From Streptomyces hokutonensis (GTDB lineage: Bacteria; Actinomycetota; Actinomycetes; Streptomycetales; Streptomycetaceae), in contig NZ_BARG01000007.1 in assembly GCF_000376565.1 (NCBI RefSeq), forward strand, positions 62,001 to 126,000: a stretch of DNA of 64,000 nucleotides, read 5' to 3'. The notes beneath the pieces were generated by a model. It saw only the letters and a list, made by a program, of their open reading frames with translations. It was not told the DNA's origin and did no database searches. How positions within the stretch are numbered: the first letter of the stretch is position 1; every line of letters begins with the position of its first letter. Shown piece after piece: positions 38,287 through 47,371 of the stretch. A program made the translations under genes and the position numbers.

Positions 38287-39039
38287 GTGTCGACGCCGTT
38301 CTATGTCTCACCCCAGCAGGCCATGGCCGACCGGGCGGAGTACGCCCGCAAGGGCATCGCCCGTGGCCGCAGCCTGGTCGTGCTGCAGTTCGCCGACGGC
38401 ATTGTCTTCGTCGGCGAGAACCCGTCCCGCGCGCTGCACAAGTTCAGCGAGATCTACGACCGGATCGGGTTCGCGGCCGCCGGAAAATACAACGAGTACG
38501 AGAACCTGCGGATCGGCGGCGTGCGCTACGCCGACATGCGTGGTTACACCTACGACCGCGCGGATGTGACCGCCCGCGGTCTCGCCAATGTCTACGCCCA
38601 GACGCTCGGCACGATCTTCTCCAGCGCGGCCGAGAAGCCGTACGAGGTGGAGCTGGTCGTCGCGGAGGTCGGGGACACCTCCGACGGCGATCAGATCTAC
38701 CGGTTGCCGCACGACGGTTCGATCGTGGACGAGCACGGCTCGGTCGCGGTCGGCGGCAACGCGGAGACGATCAGCAGCTATCTGGACCAGCGCCACCGCG
38801 ACGGCATGACGCTCGCGGAGGCGCTCAAGCTGGCCGTGCAGTCCCTGTCCCGCGACACGAACGGCAGCGAGCGGGAGATCCCCGCCGAGCGCCTGGAGGT
38901 CGCGGTGCTGGACCGTACCCGCCCGCAGGCCCGCAAGTTCAAGCGGATCGTCGGCGGCGAGCTGTCCCGGCTGCTCGGCGAGAGCGCGGACGCCTCGTCG
39001 GAGTCCGACGACGACGGCGAGGACGACGCCGAGAAGTGA
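38287..39039 (+). CDS. prcA: 20S proteasome alpha subunit PrcA
   Basis: The 250-aa outer-ring subunit forms the gate that ARC docks on. The N-terminal segment [22 protein letters not shown] is the alpha-type helix H0 and gate region; it has no propeptide or catalytic Thr. The C-terminal tail is very acidic ([13 protein letters not shown]). The GTG at 38287 follows an AGAGAGGGA ribosome site. It ends the arc-dop-pup-prcBA block before a bidirectional terminator. Confidence 0.96.
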   Translation: MSTPFYVSPQQAMADRAEYARKGIARGRSLVVLQFADGIVFVGENPSRALHKFSEIYDRIGFAAAGKYNEYENLRIGGVRYADMRGYTYDRADVTARGLANVYAQTLGTIFSSAAEKPYEVELVVAEVGDTSDGDQIYRLPHDGSIVDEHGSVAVGGNAETISSYLDQRHRDGMTLAEALKLAVQSLSRDTNGSEREIPAERLEVAVLDRTRPQARKFKRIVGGELSRLLGESADASSESDDDGEDDAEK

Positions 39040-39069
39040 ATGGGAGTTCACCCAAACCCTTAACCCCTT

Positions 39070-39102
39070 GTGTGCCCCGGCCGGTCATCGGCCGGGGCAC
39101 AC
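39070..39102. terminator. Bidirectional terminator between prcA and the LacI gene
   Basis: Perfect 14-base arms GTGTGCCCCGGCCG / CGGCCGGGGCACAC enclose the loop GTCAT, between two convergent genes. Confidence 0.88.
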
Positions 39103-39118
39103 GGCGTTGCGAGGGGCC

Positions 39119-40135
39119 TCAGGGGCCGCTCGGCGGCGCCGTGGAGCCTCGTACGACCAGTTCCACCGGGATGTCCCCCTCCTCCGGCACGCGGCCGTCC
39201 AGGACCGCCAGGAGGGCGCGCATGCCGTGTTCCCCGAAGAGTTCGGCGTCGAGGCGGACCGTGGTGAGTTCCGGGTCGAGGGCGGTGGCCAGGGCGAGGT
39301 CGTCCAGGCCGGTGATCGACACGTCCTCCGGGATGCGCAGACCGAGGCGGCGGGCGGCCTTGTAGGCGCCGGCGGCGAGTTTGTCGTCGTCGCAGACCAG
39401 GGCGGTGGGCCGGGGACCCGGTGCCGAGAGGGCGGCGCCTGCGGCGGTCAGGGCGCCCTCGATCGAGATGGGGGCGCGGGTCGTCCGTACCGAGGTGCCT
39501 GCCACGGAGCCCACCCGCGCGGCCAGTTCACGCGCGCGCACCTCGAAGGTCCAGGACGGGATGTCCGCGGCGAGGTGCAGGAAGCGGCGGTGGCCCAGGG
39601 CCAGCAGGTGCTCGGCGACCTGGCGGACGCCGTCGGCGATGTCCAGGTTGACGGTCGCGGCGCCGAGGCTGCCCTCCGGGTCGCTGTCGAGCATCACCAG
39701 GGGCAGCTGGTCGCCGCGGATCGCGGTGAGGGCGTCGGCGGCCATGGAGGAGGCGATGACGCCGTCCAGGGCGGCCTGTGCGGAGGCGAAGGGGTCGCGG
39801 GCGGGGCCGATGCCCTCGGGGGAGGGGTAGAGGACCACGCCGAAGCCGTGTTCGGCGGCGACCCGGGCGGCGCCGGTGTAGACGCCGGCGAAGAACTCCG
39901 TGGTCAGCGCGGGGACGACCAGAAGGACGGTACGAGTGCGTCCCAGCCTGAGATTGCGGGCCGCGAGGTTCGGGCGGTACCCCAGGTCGCGTGCGGCCTC
40001 CCGGACGCGTTCGGCGGTGGTCTCCGAGACGCGGCCCCGCCACTTGTCGCCGAGCACCAGCGAGACGGCGGCCTGTGACACCCCGGCGACCTGGGCGACG
40101 TCGCGGCTCGTGGGGCGGGTGCTGCCTCGTGCCAC
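39119..40135 (-). CDS. LacI-family transcriptional regulator
   Basis: The 338-aa repressor starts with the LacI helix-turn-helix (SRDVAQVAGVSQAAVSLVLGD) and hinge helix (RPNLAARNLRLGRTRT), followed by a type I periplasmic-binding-like sensor domain (DSDPEGSLGAATVNLDIADG, VCDDDKLAAGAY, ITGLDDLALA). The GTG at 40135 has AAGGAG upstream. It is divergent from the MFS gene, with an inverted repeat in the gap, so it probably controls that transporter. Such regulators usually sense sugars; the effector is unknown. Confidence 0.93.
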   Translation of the reverse strand: MARGSTRPTSRDVAQVAGVSQAAVSLVLGDKWRGRVSETTAERVREAARDLGYRPNLAARNLRLGRTRTVLLVVPALTTEFFAGVYTGAARVAAEHGFGVVLYPSPEGIGPARDPFASAQAALDGVIASSMAADALTAIRGDQLPLVMLDSDPEGSLGAATVNLDIADGVRQVAEHLLALGHRRFLHLAADIPSWTFEVRARELAARVGSVAGTSVRTTRAPISIEGALTAAGAALSAPGPRPTALVCDDDKLAAGAYKAARRLGLRIPEDVSITGLDDLALATALDPELTTVRLDAELFGEHGMRALLAVLDGRVPEEGDIPVELVVRGSTAPPSGP

Positions 40136-40190
40136 CGTGGGGCTGCTCCTTCGGCCGGGCTCCGTCTGGACTCGTGACAGGGCACATGGT

Positions 40191-40215
40191 ACGTATGACG
40201 ATGGAAGTTATACGT
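40191..40215. promoter_or_regulatory. Inverted repeat between LacI and MFS genes
   Basis: ACGTAT (40191-40196) and ATACGT (40210-40215) are inverted with 13 bases between, in an AT-rich patch 56-43 bases before the LacI gene start and just before the MFS start. A LacI-type operator overlapping both promoters is inferred. Confidence 0.45.
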
Positions 40216-40233
40216 AAAACGTGAGGGTGGGGC

Positions 40234-41493
40234 ATGGCCGTGGGATATCTGGAGATCCTCAGGGCGAGACACGCCACTCGCCTGCTCATAGGCACGCTGG
40301 TCGGCCGGCTGCCGAACGCCACCGCCGCGATCGCGATCGTGCTGTTCATCCGCGCCGAGGGCGGCACCTACAGCCTCGCCGGGGCGCTGGCGGCCGTCTA
40401 CGGCATCGCCAACGCGGTCGGGCAGCCCCTCCTCGGCCGGCTGGTGGACGTCCACGGGCAGCCGCGCGTGCAGCTGCCCGCCGCGATCCTCTCCGCCCTC
40501 GGGATGACCGTCTTCGCCTGCTGGGGCACCGATCCGCTCCCGCTCGCCTACGTCGCCGTGGCCGCCGCCGGCCTCTTCGCGCCGCCACTGGAGGGCGGTC
40601 TGCGCGCCCTGTGGCCGGCCGTGCTGCGCCGGGAGGAACAGGTGCACACGGCCTACGCCATGGACGCCGTGGCGCAGGAAGTCATGTTCACCGTGGGGCC
40701 GTTGCTCGTGACGGTGTTCGTGTCGCTGTGGTCCGCCCCGGTGGCGCTTGTCGTGCTGAACGTCATCGGGGTGCTGGGCGCCCTCTCCGTAGTGGTGTCG
40801 CCGCCCTCGCGCGCGTGGCGGTCGGCTCCGCGTGCCGCGCACTGGCTGGGCGCCCTGCGCTCGCCGGGGCTGCTGGCGCTCCTGGGCGCCTTCCTGTTCG
40901 TAGGGATGGCGCTCGGGTCCATCACGGTCGCCTCCGTGCCGTACGCGGACGGACACGGCGGTGACGTGGTGTACGGGTGGCTCATGGCGGCCATCGGTCT
41001 CGGCGCGCTGCTGGGCGGCACGGTCTACGGGGCGCGGCAGTGGACCGGGGTGCCCGAGCGCCGACTGCGGGTCCTGGTGGGGCTCCTGGCGGTGTGTTAC
41101 CTGCCGCTGATGCTCATGCCGGGCGCGGTCGCCATGGTGCTGCTGACCGTGCTCGCCGGGGTGTTCCTCGCGCCCGCCCTCGCCTGTGCGTTCATCATCG
41201 TGGACCGGCATGCCCCTAAAGGGACGGTCACCGAGGCTTTCTCCTGGCTTGTGACGACGTTCACCGTGGGCGCCTCGGTCGGAACGGGCGTCGCGGGACC
41301 GGTCGTAGAGGCCGGCGGAGCCCTGTGGGGGTTCGCCGTGCCGGGGGCCGCCGGGGCGGTGTCGTTGCTGGTCCTGCTGGCCACCGGGCGGGTCCTCGCA
41401 GCTCCCGCCGGGGGAGCGGTCGTTGCGGCTTCATCGGAAAATGATCCAAACCGTGCGGTCGAACCCCGTTTCAGCACAGGGGATCGGGCGTAA
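40234..41493 (+). CDS. MFS transporter
   Basis: The 419-aa integral membrane protein has about twelve hydrophobic helices and an MFS loop motif between helices 2 and 3 (GQPLLGRLVDVHGQPRV). It resembles drug/sugar efflux-type members without a recognisable substrate signature. It starts 98 bases from the divergent LacI gene and ends nine bases before pafA, so readthrough into pafA is likely. This gene and the LacI gene separate the two halves of the Pup-proteasome cluster. Confidence 0.9.
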   Translation: MAVGYLEILRARHATRLLIGTLVGRLPNATAAIAIVLFIRAEGGTYSLAGALAAVYGIANAVGQPLLGRLVDVHGQPRVQLPAAILSALGMTVFACWGTDPLPLAYVAVAAAGLFAPPLEGGLRALWPAVLRREEQVHTAYAMDAVAQEVMFTVGPLLVTVFVSLWSAPVALVVLNVIGVLGALSVVVSPPSRAWRSAPRAAHWLGALRSPGLLALLGAFLFVGMALGSITVASVPYADGHGGDVVYGWLMAAIGLGALLGGTVYGARQWTGVPERRLRVLVGLLAVCYLPLMLMPGAVAMVLLTVLAGVFLAPALACAFIIVDRHAPKGTVTEAFSWLVTTFTVGASVGTGVAGPVVEAGGALWGFAVPGAAGAVSLLVLLATGRVLAAPAGGAVVAASSENDPNRAVEPRFSTGDRA

Positions 41494-41502
41494 TGTTCAC
41501 TC

Positions 41503-42864
41503 ATGGACCGCCGCATTTTCGGGCTGGAGAACGAGTACGGCGTCACGTGTACGTTCAGGGGACAGCGGCGTCTGTCCCCCGACGAGGTGGCTCGGTACCT
41601 CTTCCGCCGTGTCGTGTCATGGGGCCGCAGCAGCAATGTCTTTCTGCGAAACGGCGCCCGGCTCTATCTCGACGTGGGCTCACATCCGGAATACGCGACC
41701 CCCGAATGTGACAACGTGACCGAACTGGTCACCCACGACAAAGCCGGCGAGCGCATTCTCGAAGGACTCCTGGTGGACGCCGAACGACGCCTGCACGAGG
41801 AAGGAATCGCGGGCGACGTCTACCTCTTCAAGAACAACACCGACTCGGCGGGCAACTCGTACGGCTGCCACGAGAACTACTTGGTGGCACGGCACGGCGA
41901 GTTCTCCCGGCTCGCGGACATCCTCATCCCGTTCCTGGTCACGCGTCAGCTGCTGTGCGGCGCGGGCAAGGTGCTCCAGACTCCGCGCGGCGCCGTGTAC
42001 TGCGTCAGCCAGCGCGCCGAACACATCTGGGAGGGCGTCTCCTCGGCCACGACGCGTTCCCGGCCCATCATCAACACCCGCGACGAACCGCACGCGGACG
42101 CCGAGCGCTACCGCCGTCTCCACGTCATCGTGGGCGACTCGAACATGTCCGAGACGACCATGCTGCTCAAGGTCGGCGCCACCGACCTGGTGCTGCGCAT
42201 GATCGAGGCGGGTACGGTGATGCGTGACCTGACCCTGGAGAACCCGATCCGGGCGATCCGCGAGGTCAGCCACGACATCACGGGCCGGCGCAAGGTGCGT
42301 CTGGCCAGCGGCCGCGAGGCCTCCGCGCTGGAGGTGCAGCGCGAGTACTACGAGAAGGCCGTGGACTTCTGCGAGCGCCGCGGCATCCGTACCGGCACCG
42401 TCGAGCAGGTCCTCGAACTCTGGGGCCGGGTGCTGGACTCGATCGAGGCCGAGGACCTCGACCGGATCGGCACCGAGATCGACTGGGTCATGAAGTACCA
42501 GCTGATCGAGCGGTACCGGGCCAAGCACAACATGACCATGTCCCACCCGCGGGTCGCGCAGATCGACCTCGCGTACCACGACATCCACCGTCGCCGAGGG
42601 CTCTACTACCTCCTGGAGAGGAAGGGCCAAGCCGCCCGGATCTGCAACGACTTGAAGATCTTCGAGGGCAAGTCCGTTCCCCCGCAGACCACTCGGGCAC
42701 GGCTGCGCGGCGACTTCATCCGCAGGGCCCAGGAACAGCGGCGGGACTTCACCGTCGACTGGGTCCATCTCAAGCTCAACGACCAGGCGCAGCGCACCGT
42801 GTTGTGCAAGGACCCGTTCCGTTCCGTGGACGACCGGGTGGAGAAACTGATCGCCGGAATGTAG
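41503..42864 (+). CDS. pafA: Pup-protein ligase PafA
   Basis: The 453-aa glutamine-synthetase-fold ligase phosphorylates the C-terminal Glu of Pup and joins it to substrate lysines. [11 protein letters not shown] at the N terminus binds ATP/metal; the catalytic base Asp lies in [15 protein letters not shown], the PafA form of the motif. [27 protein letters not shown] is split along the active-site sheet and shared with Dop. It starts nine bases after the MFS gene and is followed by a strong terminator. Confidence 0.96.
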   Translation: MDRRIFGLENEYGVTCTFRGQRRLSPDEVARYLFRRVVSWGRSSNVFLRNGARLYLDVGSHPEYATPECDNVTELVTHDKAGERILEGLLVDAERRLHEEGIAGDVYLFKNNTDSAGNSYGCHENYLVARHGEFSRLADILIPFLVTRQLLCGAGKVLQTPRGAVYCVSQRAEHIWEGVSSATTRSRPIINTRDEPHADAERYRRLHVIVGDSNMSETTMLLKVGATDLVLRMIEAGTVMRDLTLENPIRAIREVSHDITGRRKVRLASGREASALEVQREYYEKAVDFCERRGIRTGTVEQVLELWGRVLDSIEAEDLDRIGTEIDWVMKYQLIERYRAKHNMTMSHPRVAQIDLAYHDIHRRRGLYYLLERKGQAARICNDLKIFEGKSVPPQTTRARLRGDFIRRAQEQRRDFTVDWVHLKLNDQAQRTVLCKDPFRSVDDRVEKLIAGM

Positions 42865-42911
42865 ACAAAAGCGTCCGGATGCCGATGTCCGGATACATAT
42901 TCGGTACGCCA

Positions 42912-42946
42912 CACGGGCCCCGTACGTTTCACGTACGGGGCCCGTG
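42912..42946 (+). terminator. Terminator after pafA
   Basis: Perfect 16-base arms CACGGGCCCCGTACGT / ACGTACGGGGCCCGTG enclose a three-base loop, 47 bases after the pafA stop. Confidence 0.85.
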
Positions 42947-43005
42947 CCACGCCGTAGAGTTGCGCGCACGCCATCAACAAGATCGACCGATACGAGGCCT
43001 TCACC

Positions 43006-44013
43006 GTGCGCCGACGCTCCCTTCTCATCGCTGTTCCCGCAGGACTTGTGACGCTCGCGGGGTGCGGTGACAGCGATTCCTCCTCCAGCAAGGCCAGCGC
43101 GTCGCCGTCGCCGTCCGCCTCGGCCTCGACCGTTCCGCCGCCGAAGGTCGTCGACGGTCCGGTGCCGGCGATCACCGCGGGCACGCAGTTCGACGAGAAG
43201 CCGACGGTCGCCAAGGGCACCGGCGATCCGTCGAAGAACCTCGCGGTCAAGACGGTCATCGCGGGCAGCGGAAAGGCCGTCGCGGAGGGCGACTTCGTCC
43301 AGGTCAACTACCTGGGCCAGATCTGGTCGACGGCCAAGGTCTTCGACAACTCCTACGACCGCAAGACCCCGTTGGTCATCCAGCTCGCCCAGGGCAGCAT
43401 CATCGACGGCTGGCGCTACGGCCTGGCGGGCCGCAAGGTCGGCAGCCGCGTCGAGATGGCCATCCCGCCGACCTGGGGCTACGGCACGACGGGCAACAGC
43501 CAGGCCGGCATCAAGGGCACCGACACGCTCGTCTTCGTGATCGACGTGCAGGACGCCTTCAACATCAAGAGCTCCGCCAAGGGCAAGGCCGTCGCCCAGT
43601 CCGACTCCGCGCTGCCCAAGGTCGGTACGAACACCGACGGCAAGGCCCCCTCGGTCACCGTCCCGAAGGTGGACCCGCCGAAGAAGCTGGTGTCGAACTA
43701 CGTCCTGGAGGGCGACGGAGCCGTCGTCAAGGCGTCCCAGACGATCCTGTGCCAGTTCGAGGGCGTGGTCTGGTCCACCGGCAAGCAGTTCGAATCGACG
43801 TACTCCCAGGGCCGGTTGAGCCAGTTCGCGATCTCGCAGATGGAGTCGGTCGTCAAGGGCCTCGCCCAGGGCGTCACCGGCAAGAAGGTCGGCAGCCGCG
43901 TCCTGATCGTCGCGCCCCCGGACCTGGCCTACGGCGACACCCCGCCGACCGGCGGCACCATCAAGAAGGGCGAGACCCTGGTGTTCGCGGTCGACATCCT
44001 GGCGGCGATGTAG
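43006..44013 (+). CDS. FKBP-type peptidyl-prolyl isomerase lipoprotein, two domains
   Basis: The 335-aa protein has a lipoprotein signal (lipobox LAGC, Cys20) and a Ser/Ala/Pro linker to about residue 50. Two FKBP domains follow, at about 80-185 (VQVNYLGQIWSTAKVFDNSYDR, GRKVGSRVEMAIPPTWGYG) and 225-335 (FEGVVWSTGKQFESTYS, GKKVGSRVLIVAPPDLAYG). It probably helps folding of proteins outside the membrane, which fits the nearby Tat genes. Some pocket aromatics of FKBP12 are replaced in domain 2. The GTG at 43006 was chosen as signal start. Confidence 0.92.
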   Translation: MRRRSLLIAVPAGLVTLAGCGDSDSSSSKASASPSPSASASTVPPPKVVDGPVPAITAGTQFDEKPTVAKGTGDPSKNLAVKTVIAGSGKAVAEGDFVQVNYLGQIWSTAKVFDNSYDRKTPLVIQLAQGSIIDGWRYGLAGRKVGSRVEMAIPPTWGYGTTGNSQAGIKGTDTLVFVIDVQDAFNIKSSAKGKAVAQSDSALPKVGTNTDGKAPSVTVPKVDPPKKLVSNYVLEGDGAVVKASQTILCQFEGVVWSTGKQFESTYSQGRLSQFAISQMESVVKGLAQGVTGKKVGSRVLIVAPPDLAYGDTPPTGGTIKKGETLVFAVDILAAM

Positions 44014-44106
44014 TCCCGCGAGTGAACTGCCTGGCCGACGCACGAGCGCGGCCGGGATGCGAGACTGTCCGAGTTGTCTTGTCGTACACAAGCAGGAGCT
44101 AGAGAC

Positions 44107-44478
44107 GTGAGCATCGAGAAGCCCGAGATCGACTTCCCTGAGGGCGCACCCCCGGCCGACCTGGAGATCAAGGACCTCTGGGAGGGCGAGGGCGAGGTCG
44201 CCAAGGCGGGCCAGAACGTCACCGTCCACTACGTGGGCGTGGCCTTCAGCACCGGCGAGGAGTTCGACGCCAGCTGGAACCGCGGCACCCCGTTCAAGTT
44301 CCCGCTCGGTGGCGGCCGTGTCATCAAGGGCTGGGACCAGGGCGTGCAGGGCATGAAGGTCGGCGGCCGCCGCCAGCTGACCATCCCGGCGCACCTCGCC
44401 TACGGCAACCAGAGCCCGACCCCGGCGATCAAGCCGGGCGAGACCCTGATTTTCGTGGTCGACCTCGTCGCCGTCTGA
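44107..44478 (+). CDS. FKBP-type peptidyl-prolyl isomerase, cytoplasmic
   Basis: The 123-aa single-domain FKBP has VTVHYVGVAFSTGEEFDASWNRG, FPLGGGRVIKGWDQGVQGMKVGG and IPAHLAYGNQ, with the conserved Trp, Asp and Tyr of the active pocket. It has no signal peptide. The GTG at 44107 has AGGAG upstream; the longer start at 44074 is not supported. It follows the FKBP lipoprotein by 93 bases and ends in a terminator before pafB. Confidence 0.93.
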   Translation: MSIEKPEIDFPEGAPPADLEIKDLWEGEGEVAKAGQNVTVHYVGVAFSTGEEFDASWNRGTPFKFPLGGGRVIKGWDQGVQGMKVGGRRQLTIPAHLAYGNQSPTPAIKPGETLIFVVDLVAV

Positions 44479-44508
44479 TCACCGGATCCGACCGGACCCG
44501 ATCACCTG

Positions 44509-44545
44509 GGGCCCATGCCTGCTCGGGCATGGGCCCTCGGCTTTT
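44509..44545 (+). terminator. Intrinsic terminator between FKBP and pafB
   Basis: Arms GGGCCCATGCC (44509-44519) and GGCATGGGCCC (44526-44536) are followed by TCGGCTTTT. Confidence 0.87.
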
Positions 44546-44608
44546 GTCAGGCCATCCCGGGGCGGTACGGTCATCGTTCGTAAGTACAGAGGAAGGCGAA
44601 GGGCGTCG

Positions 44609-45562
44609 ATGGCCATTGCCAAGGCCGAGCGGCTCATGAACCTCGCGCTGTGTCTGCTCGGGACGCGGCGGCCGCTCAGCAAGCGTGAGCTGCGGGAATC
44701 CATCGAGGCCTACCTCGAAGCGGGTAGTGACGACTCCTTCAACCGGATGTTCGAGCGCGACAAGGACGATCTGCGCGAACTCGGGCTGGTCATCGAGACG
44801 GTGGAGAACCTGGACGGCGAGGTCGGCTATCTCGCCCGCCGCGACAGCAACCGCCTCCCGCCCATCACCCTCGACGCCGAGGAGGCCGCCGCGCTCGGTC
44901 TCGCCGCGAAGGTGTGGCAGCAGGCCCGGCTCGCCGGCGCGGCCAGCGGCGCACTGCAGAAACTGCGCGCCGCCGGAATGCCCGAGGACCTCGACCCGTA
45001 CGAGCCGCACGGCGCCCTGGAGCCTCGTATTCCGGTGCACGAGGCGTCGTTCGAGCCGCTGATGCTGGCCTGCCGCGATCGCCGTCCGGTCGTGTTCGAG
45101 TACCGCAAGGCCACCGCCGCCCGCCCCGAGACCCGCAGTGTCGAGCCGTGGGCCCTGGAGTGCTGGCGCGGCCACTGGTACCTCGCCGGCTGGGACCGGG
45201 ACCGGGGTGCCGAACGTGTCTTCCGGCTCTCCCGGATCACCGGCAAGGTGCGCTCCCGCAACGGGCGGTTCACCGCGGACGTCCCGGATGTCGTCACAGT
45301 GCGCGAGACCGTCGCGAGCTGGGCGGGGGAGACCGCCGACCGCTCCGCCCTGATCCGGCTGCGCACGGGCTCCGGGTACCCCCTGCGGGCGAAAGCCGCG
45401 GCGGTTCGGGAACTCGGGGACGGCTGGGACGAGTTGGAGATTCCGTACGGCCACGGACTGGACGCCTGGCTGGTCGAGTTCGGGCCGGACGTGGTCGTCC
45501 TGGAGCCCGCCGAGCTGCGGGCCGACGTGGTGGACCGGCTGCGTGCCGTGGCCAAGGGCTGA
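44609..45562 (+). CDS. pafB: WYL-domain regulator PafB
   Basis: The 317-aa protein has an N-terminal winged helix (AERLMNLALCLLGTRRPLSK, NRMFERDKDDLRELG), a WYL domain (VVFEYRKATAARPETRSVEPWAL) and a C-terminal extension. With PafC it activates DNA-damage genes from RecA-NDp promoters in actinobacteria, responding to single-stranded DNA. Despite the name it is not a proteasome subunit; the link is genomic. It starts 131 bases after the FKBP gene and is followed by pafC after 19 bases. Confidence 0.94.
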   Translation: MAIAKAERLMNLALCLLGTRRPLSKRELRESIEAYLEAGSDDSFNRMFERDKDDLRELGLVIETVENLDGEVGYLARRDSNRLPPITLDAEEAAALGLAAKVWQQARLAGAASGALQKLRAAGMPEDLDPYEPHGALEPRIPVHEASFEPLMLACRDRRPVVFEYRKATAARPETRSVEPWALECWRGHWYLAGWDRDRGAERVFRLSRITGKVRSRNGRFTADVPDVVTVRETVASWAGETADRSALIRLRTGSGYPLRAKAAAVRELGDGWDELEIPYGHGLDAWLVEFGPDVVVLEPAELRADVVDRLRAVAKG

Positions 45563-45581
45563 GGGGGAGCGGAAGAGAACT

Positions 45582-46607
45582 GTGGCAGGAAAACCGGTCA
45601 GGCCAGTCAATGCCATCGACCAGACCCGTCGGATGCTCTCCCTGGTGACCTATCTGAAGGAGCGCCCCGGAGCACGCGTCGAGGACGTCGCGCGCGCCTT
45701 CGGGGTCACCGAGGAGGAGCTCGTCTCCGACCTCGACGTCCTGCCCATGTGCGGGACCAGCTTCCGGGGTGGTGACCTGCTCGACATCGACACTGACGGC
45801 GAGCGCATCTGGTGGCACAACCCGGACGACGTCGCCGAACCGCTGCGGCTCGCCGCCGACGAGGCGACGGCCCTCCTGGTGGCCGCCCGCGCGGTGTCGA
45901 CGCTGCCCGGCCTGCGCGAGAGTGACCGGCAGGCGCTGCTGCGGGCCAACGCCAAGCTGGAGGCGGCGGCCGGTGAGGCGGCCGGGGCCAGTGCCCGTCT
46001 CTCGGTGACCTTCGAGTCCGAGGGTGGCGTCTTCGCGGACGTCGACCGCGCGATCTCGGAGCGCCGCCGCCTGTGGATCCGCTACTACTCGCCCGCCCGC
46101 GACGAGTTGAGCGAGCGCGAGATCGACCCCATCCGACTGGTCAGCGTCGGGCACACGTACGTCGAGGCCTGGTGCCGGCGCTCCGAGGCGCGCCGCACCT
46201 TCCGCCTCGACCGGGTCGCCGAGATCAAGATCCTCGACGAGCCGTCCGCACCCCCCGAGATCGAGCTGCGGGACCTGTCGGAGGCGTTGGTGCAGCCCGC
46301 CGCCGAGGACCCGGAGGTCGTCGTCGAGGTCGGCCCGGGCGGGCGCTGGGTCGCCGAGTACTACCCGCACGACAGTGCCGATGAGCTTCCCGACGGCGGG
46401 CTGCGTATTACCCTGCGCACCCCCGACCCGACGTCTCTGAGACGCCTGGCCCTGCGGCTCGGGCGCGACGGCCGGATCGTCTCGCCGGGCGACCTCGCCG
46501 ACAGCGCCCGCCGCGCGGCCCGCGAGGCGCTGGCGGCGTACGACGGACCGCAGAGCGTGGTTGACGGTGTGCACGGTGTTGACGACAGGCAGGAGCAGGA
46601 GCTGTGA
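45582..46607 (+). CDS. pafC: WYL-domain regulator PafC
   Basis: The 341-aa partner of PafB has a helix-turn-helix (QTRRMLSLVTYLKERPGARVEDVARAF in two blocks) and a WYL domain (LWIRYYSPARDELSEREIDPI, GHTYVEAWCRRSEARRTFRLDR). The GTG at 45582 is the first plausible start after pafB; the frame further upstream overlaps pafB. Its stop overlaps the start of a small zinc-ribbon-like gene in a GTGA junction, implying translational coupling. Confidence 0.93.
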   Translation: MAGKPVRPVNAIDQTRRMLSLVTYLKERPGARVEDVARAFGVTEEELVSDLDVLPMCGTSFRGGDLLDIDTDGERIWWHNPDDVAEPLRLAADEATALLVAARAVSTLPGLRESDRQALLRANAKLEAAAGEAAGASARLSVTFESEGGVFADVDRAISERRRLWIRYYSPARDELSEREIDPIRLVSVGHTYVEAWCRRSEARRTFRLDRVAEIKILDEPSAPPEIELRDLSEALVQPAAEDPEVVVEVGPGGRWVAEYYPHDSADELPDGGLRITLRTPDPTSLRRLALRLGRDGRIVSPGDLADSARRAAREALAAYDGPQSVVDGVHGVDDRQEQEL

Positions 46608-46897
46608 GCGAGTCGACGATGTCCGGTGTCCAGGAGATGACGGTGGCCGCCGCTTTCGCCGGGATGAAGAACGTGATGCCGGTCGTGTTCAGAGCGGGCT
46701 GCCCGGACTGCCGGGGCAACTTCGAACTGGCGGCGAGCGCCCTGCGCCTCGCCATCGGCGCCACCAGCCGCACCACCTTCTACTCCTTCACCTGCCCCGA
46801 CTGCGGGGCCGCGGTCCGCAAGCCCGCGGGCGAGCGGATCGTCGAGCTGCTCACCGGCGGCGGGGTCAAGACCCTGCGGCTGACCTCCGTCGGATAG
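46604..46897 (+). CDS. Small protein with two CPDC pairs, zinc-ribbon-like
   Basis: The 97-aa protein has Cys33-Pro-Asp-Cys36 and Cys64-Pro-Asp-Cys67 about 30 residues apart, the spacing of a zinc ribbon. No other domain is seen. It is coupled to pafC by a four-base overlap, so it is made with the PafBC activator and might take part in nucleic-acid binding or DNA-damage control. I do not know a characterised homologue. Confidence 0.82.
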   Translation: MSESTMSGVQEMTVAAAFAGMKNVMPVVFRAGCPDCRGNFELAASALRLAIGATSRTTFYSFTCPDCGAAVRKPAGERIVELLTGGGVKTLRLTSVG

Positions 46898-46916
46898 CAG
46901 GGTCTAGGCTCGCCCC

Positions 46917-47111
46917 ATGTTCTGGGCGATGGTCGCGGTAGCTGTGGGTTTTCTGGGTCTCGCCGTGCTCGGCGTGCTCGCCGTCCGGGTCTTCCTGGAG
47001 GCGCGGCGGCTCGGACTGCAGGTCGCGGACGCCGCGCAGCGCATCAACAGGGCGGCCGAGGACCTGGAAAAAGCGGCCGTCTCCACGGCCCGTTCCGTCG
47101 ACGCACTGTGA
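46917..47111 (+). CDS. Small single-pass membrane protein
   Basis: The 64-aa protein has an N-terminal membrane helix (MFWAMVAVAVGFLGLAVLGV and on to VFL) and a cytoplasmic amphipathic, coiled-coil-like tail (AAQRINRAAEDLEKAAVSTA). The layout resembles TatA, but the Gly-hinge and FGxKK motif are absent. It lies between the pafC operon and tatA and appears conserved in style. Function unknown. Confidence 0.72.
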   Translation: MFWAMVAVAVGFLGLAVLGVLAVRVFLEARRLGLQVADAAQRINRAAEDLEKAAVSTARSVDAL

Positions 47112-47371
47112 GTCACGTATGCGTGGGGTGTGAGTTGCGCGGCTGATGCGCTTCGCGTCACTTTGCCCTGTCACGTTGTCGCTCAAGGCGGGTACGCTGC
47201 TGATCGCGGTCCGGATAACGAGGCCCGGAGCGCGGACCGGGAGTACGCACGGGGATTGCCTGACGTTTACCCCTGAGCGTTACGATCGCTGGCAGCACGA
47301 AGGTCGGACAGATGTCCGACCGGTCGGACAGCACCCCCACCCCAGCCGCCTCGGTGAGAAGGTAAAGACTT
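47112..47371. promoter_or_regulatory. Promoter region of tatA
   Basis: The 260-base gap contains TTGTCGCTC, eight bases, TACGCT (47176-47198), a partial match to the RecA-NDp promoter. It also has three copies of GGTCGGACA (47302-47310, inverted at 47313-47321, direct at 47322-47330) about 50 bases before tatA. AAGGTAAAG is the weak ribosome site. Confidence 0.45.
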
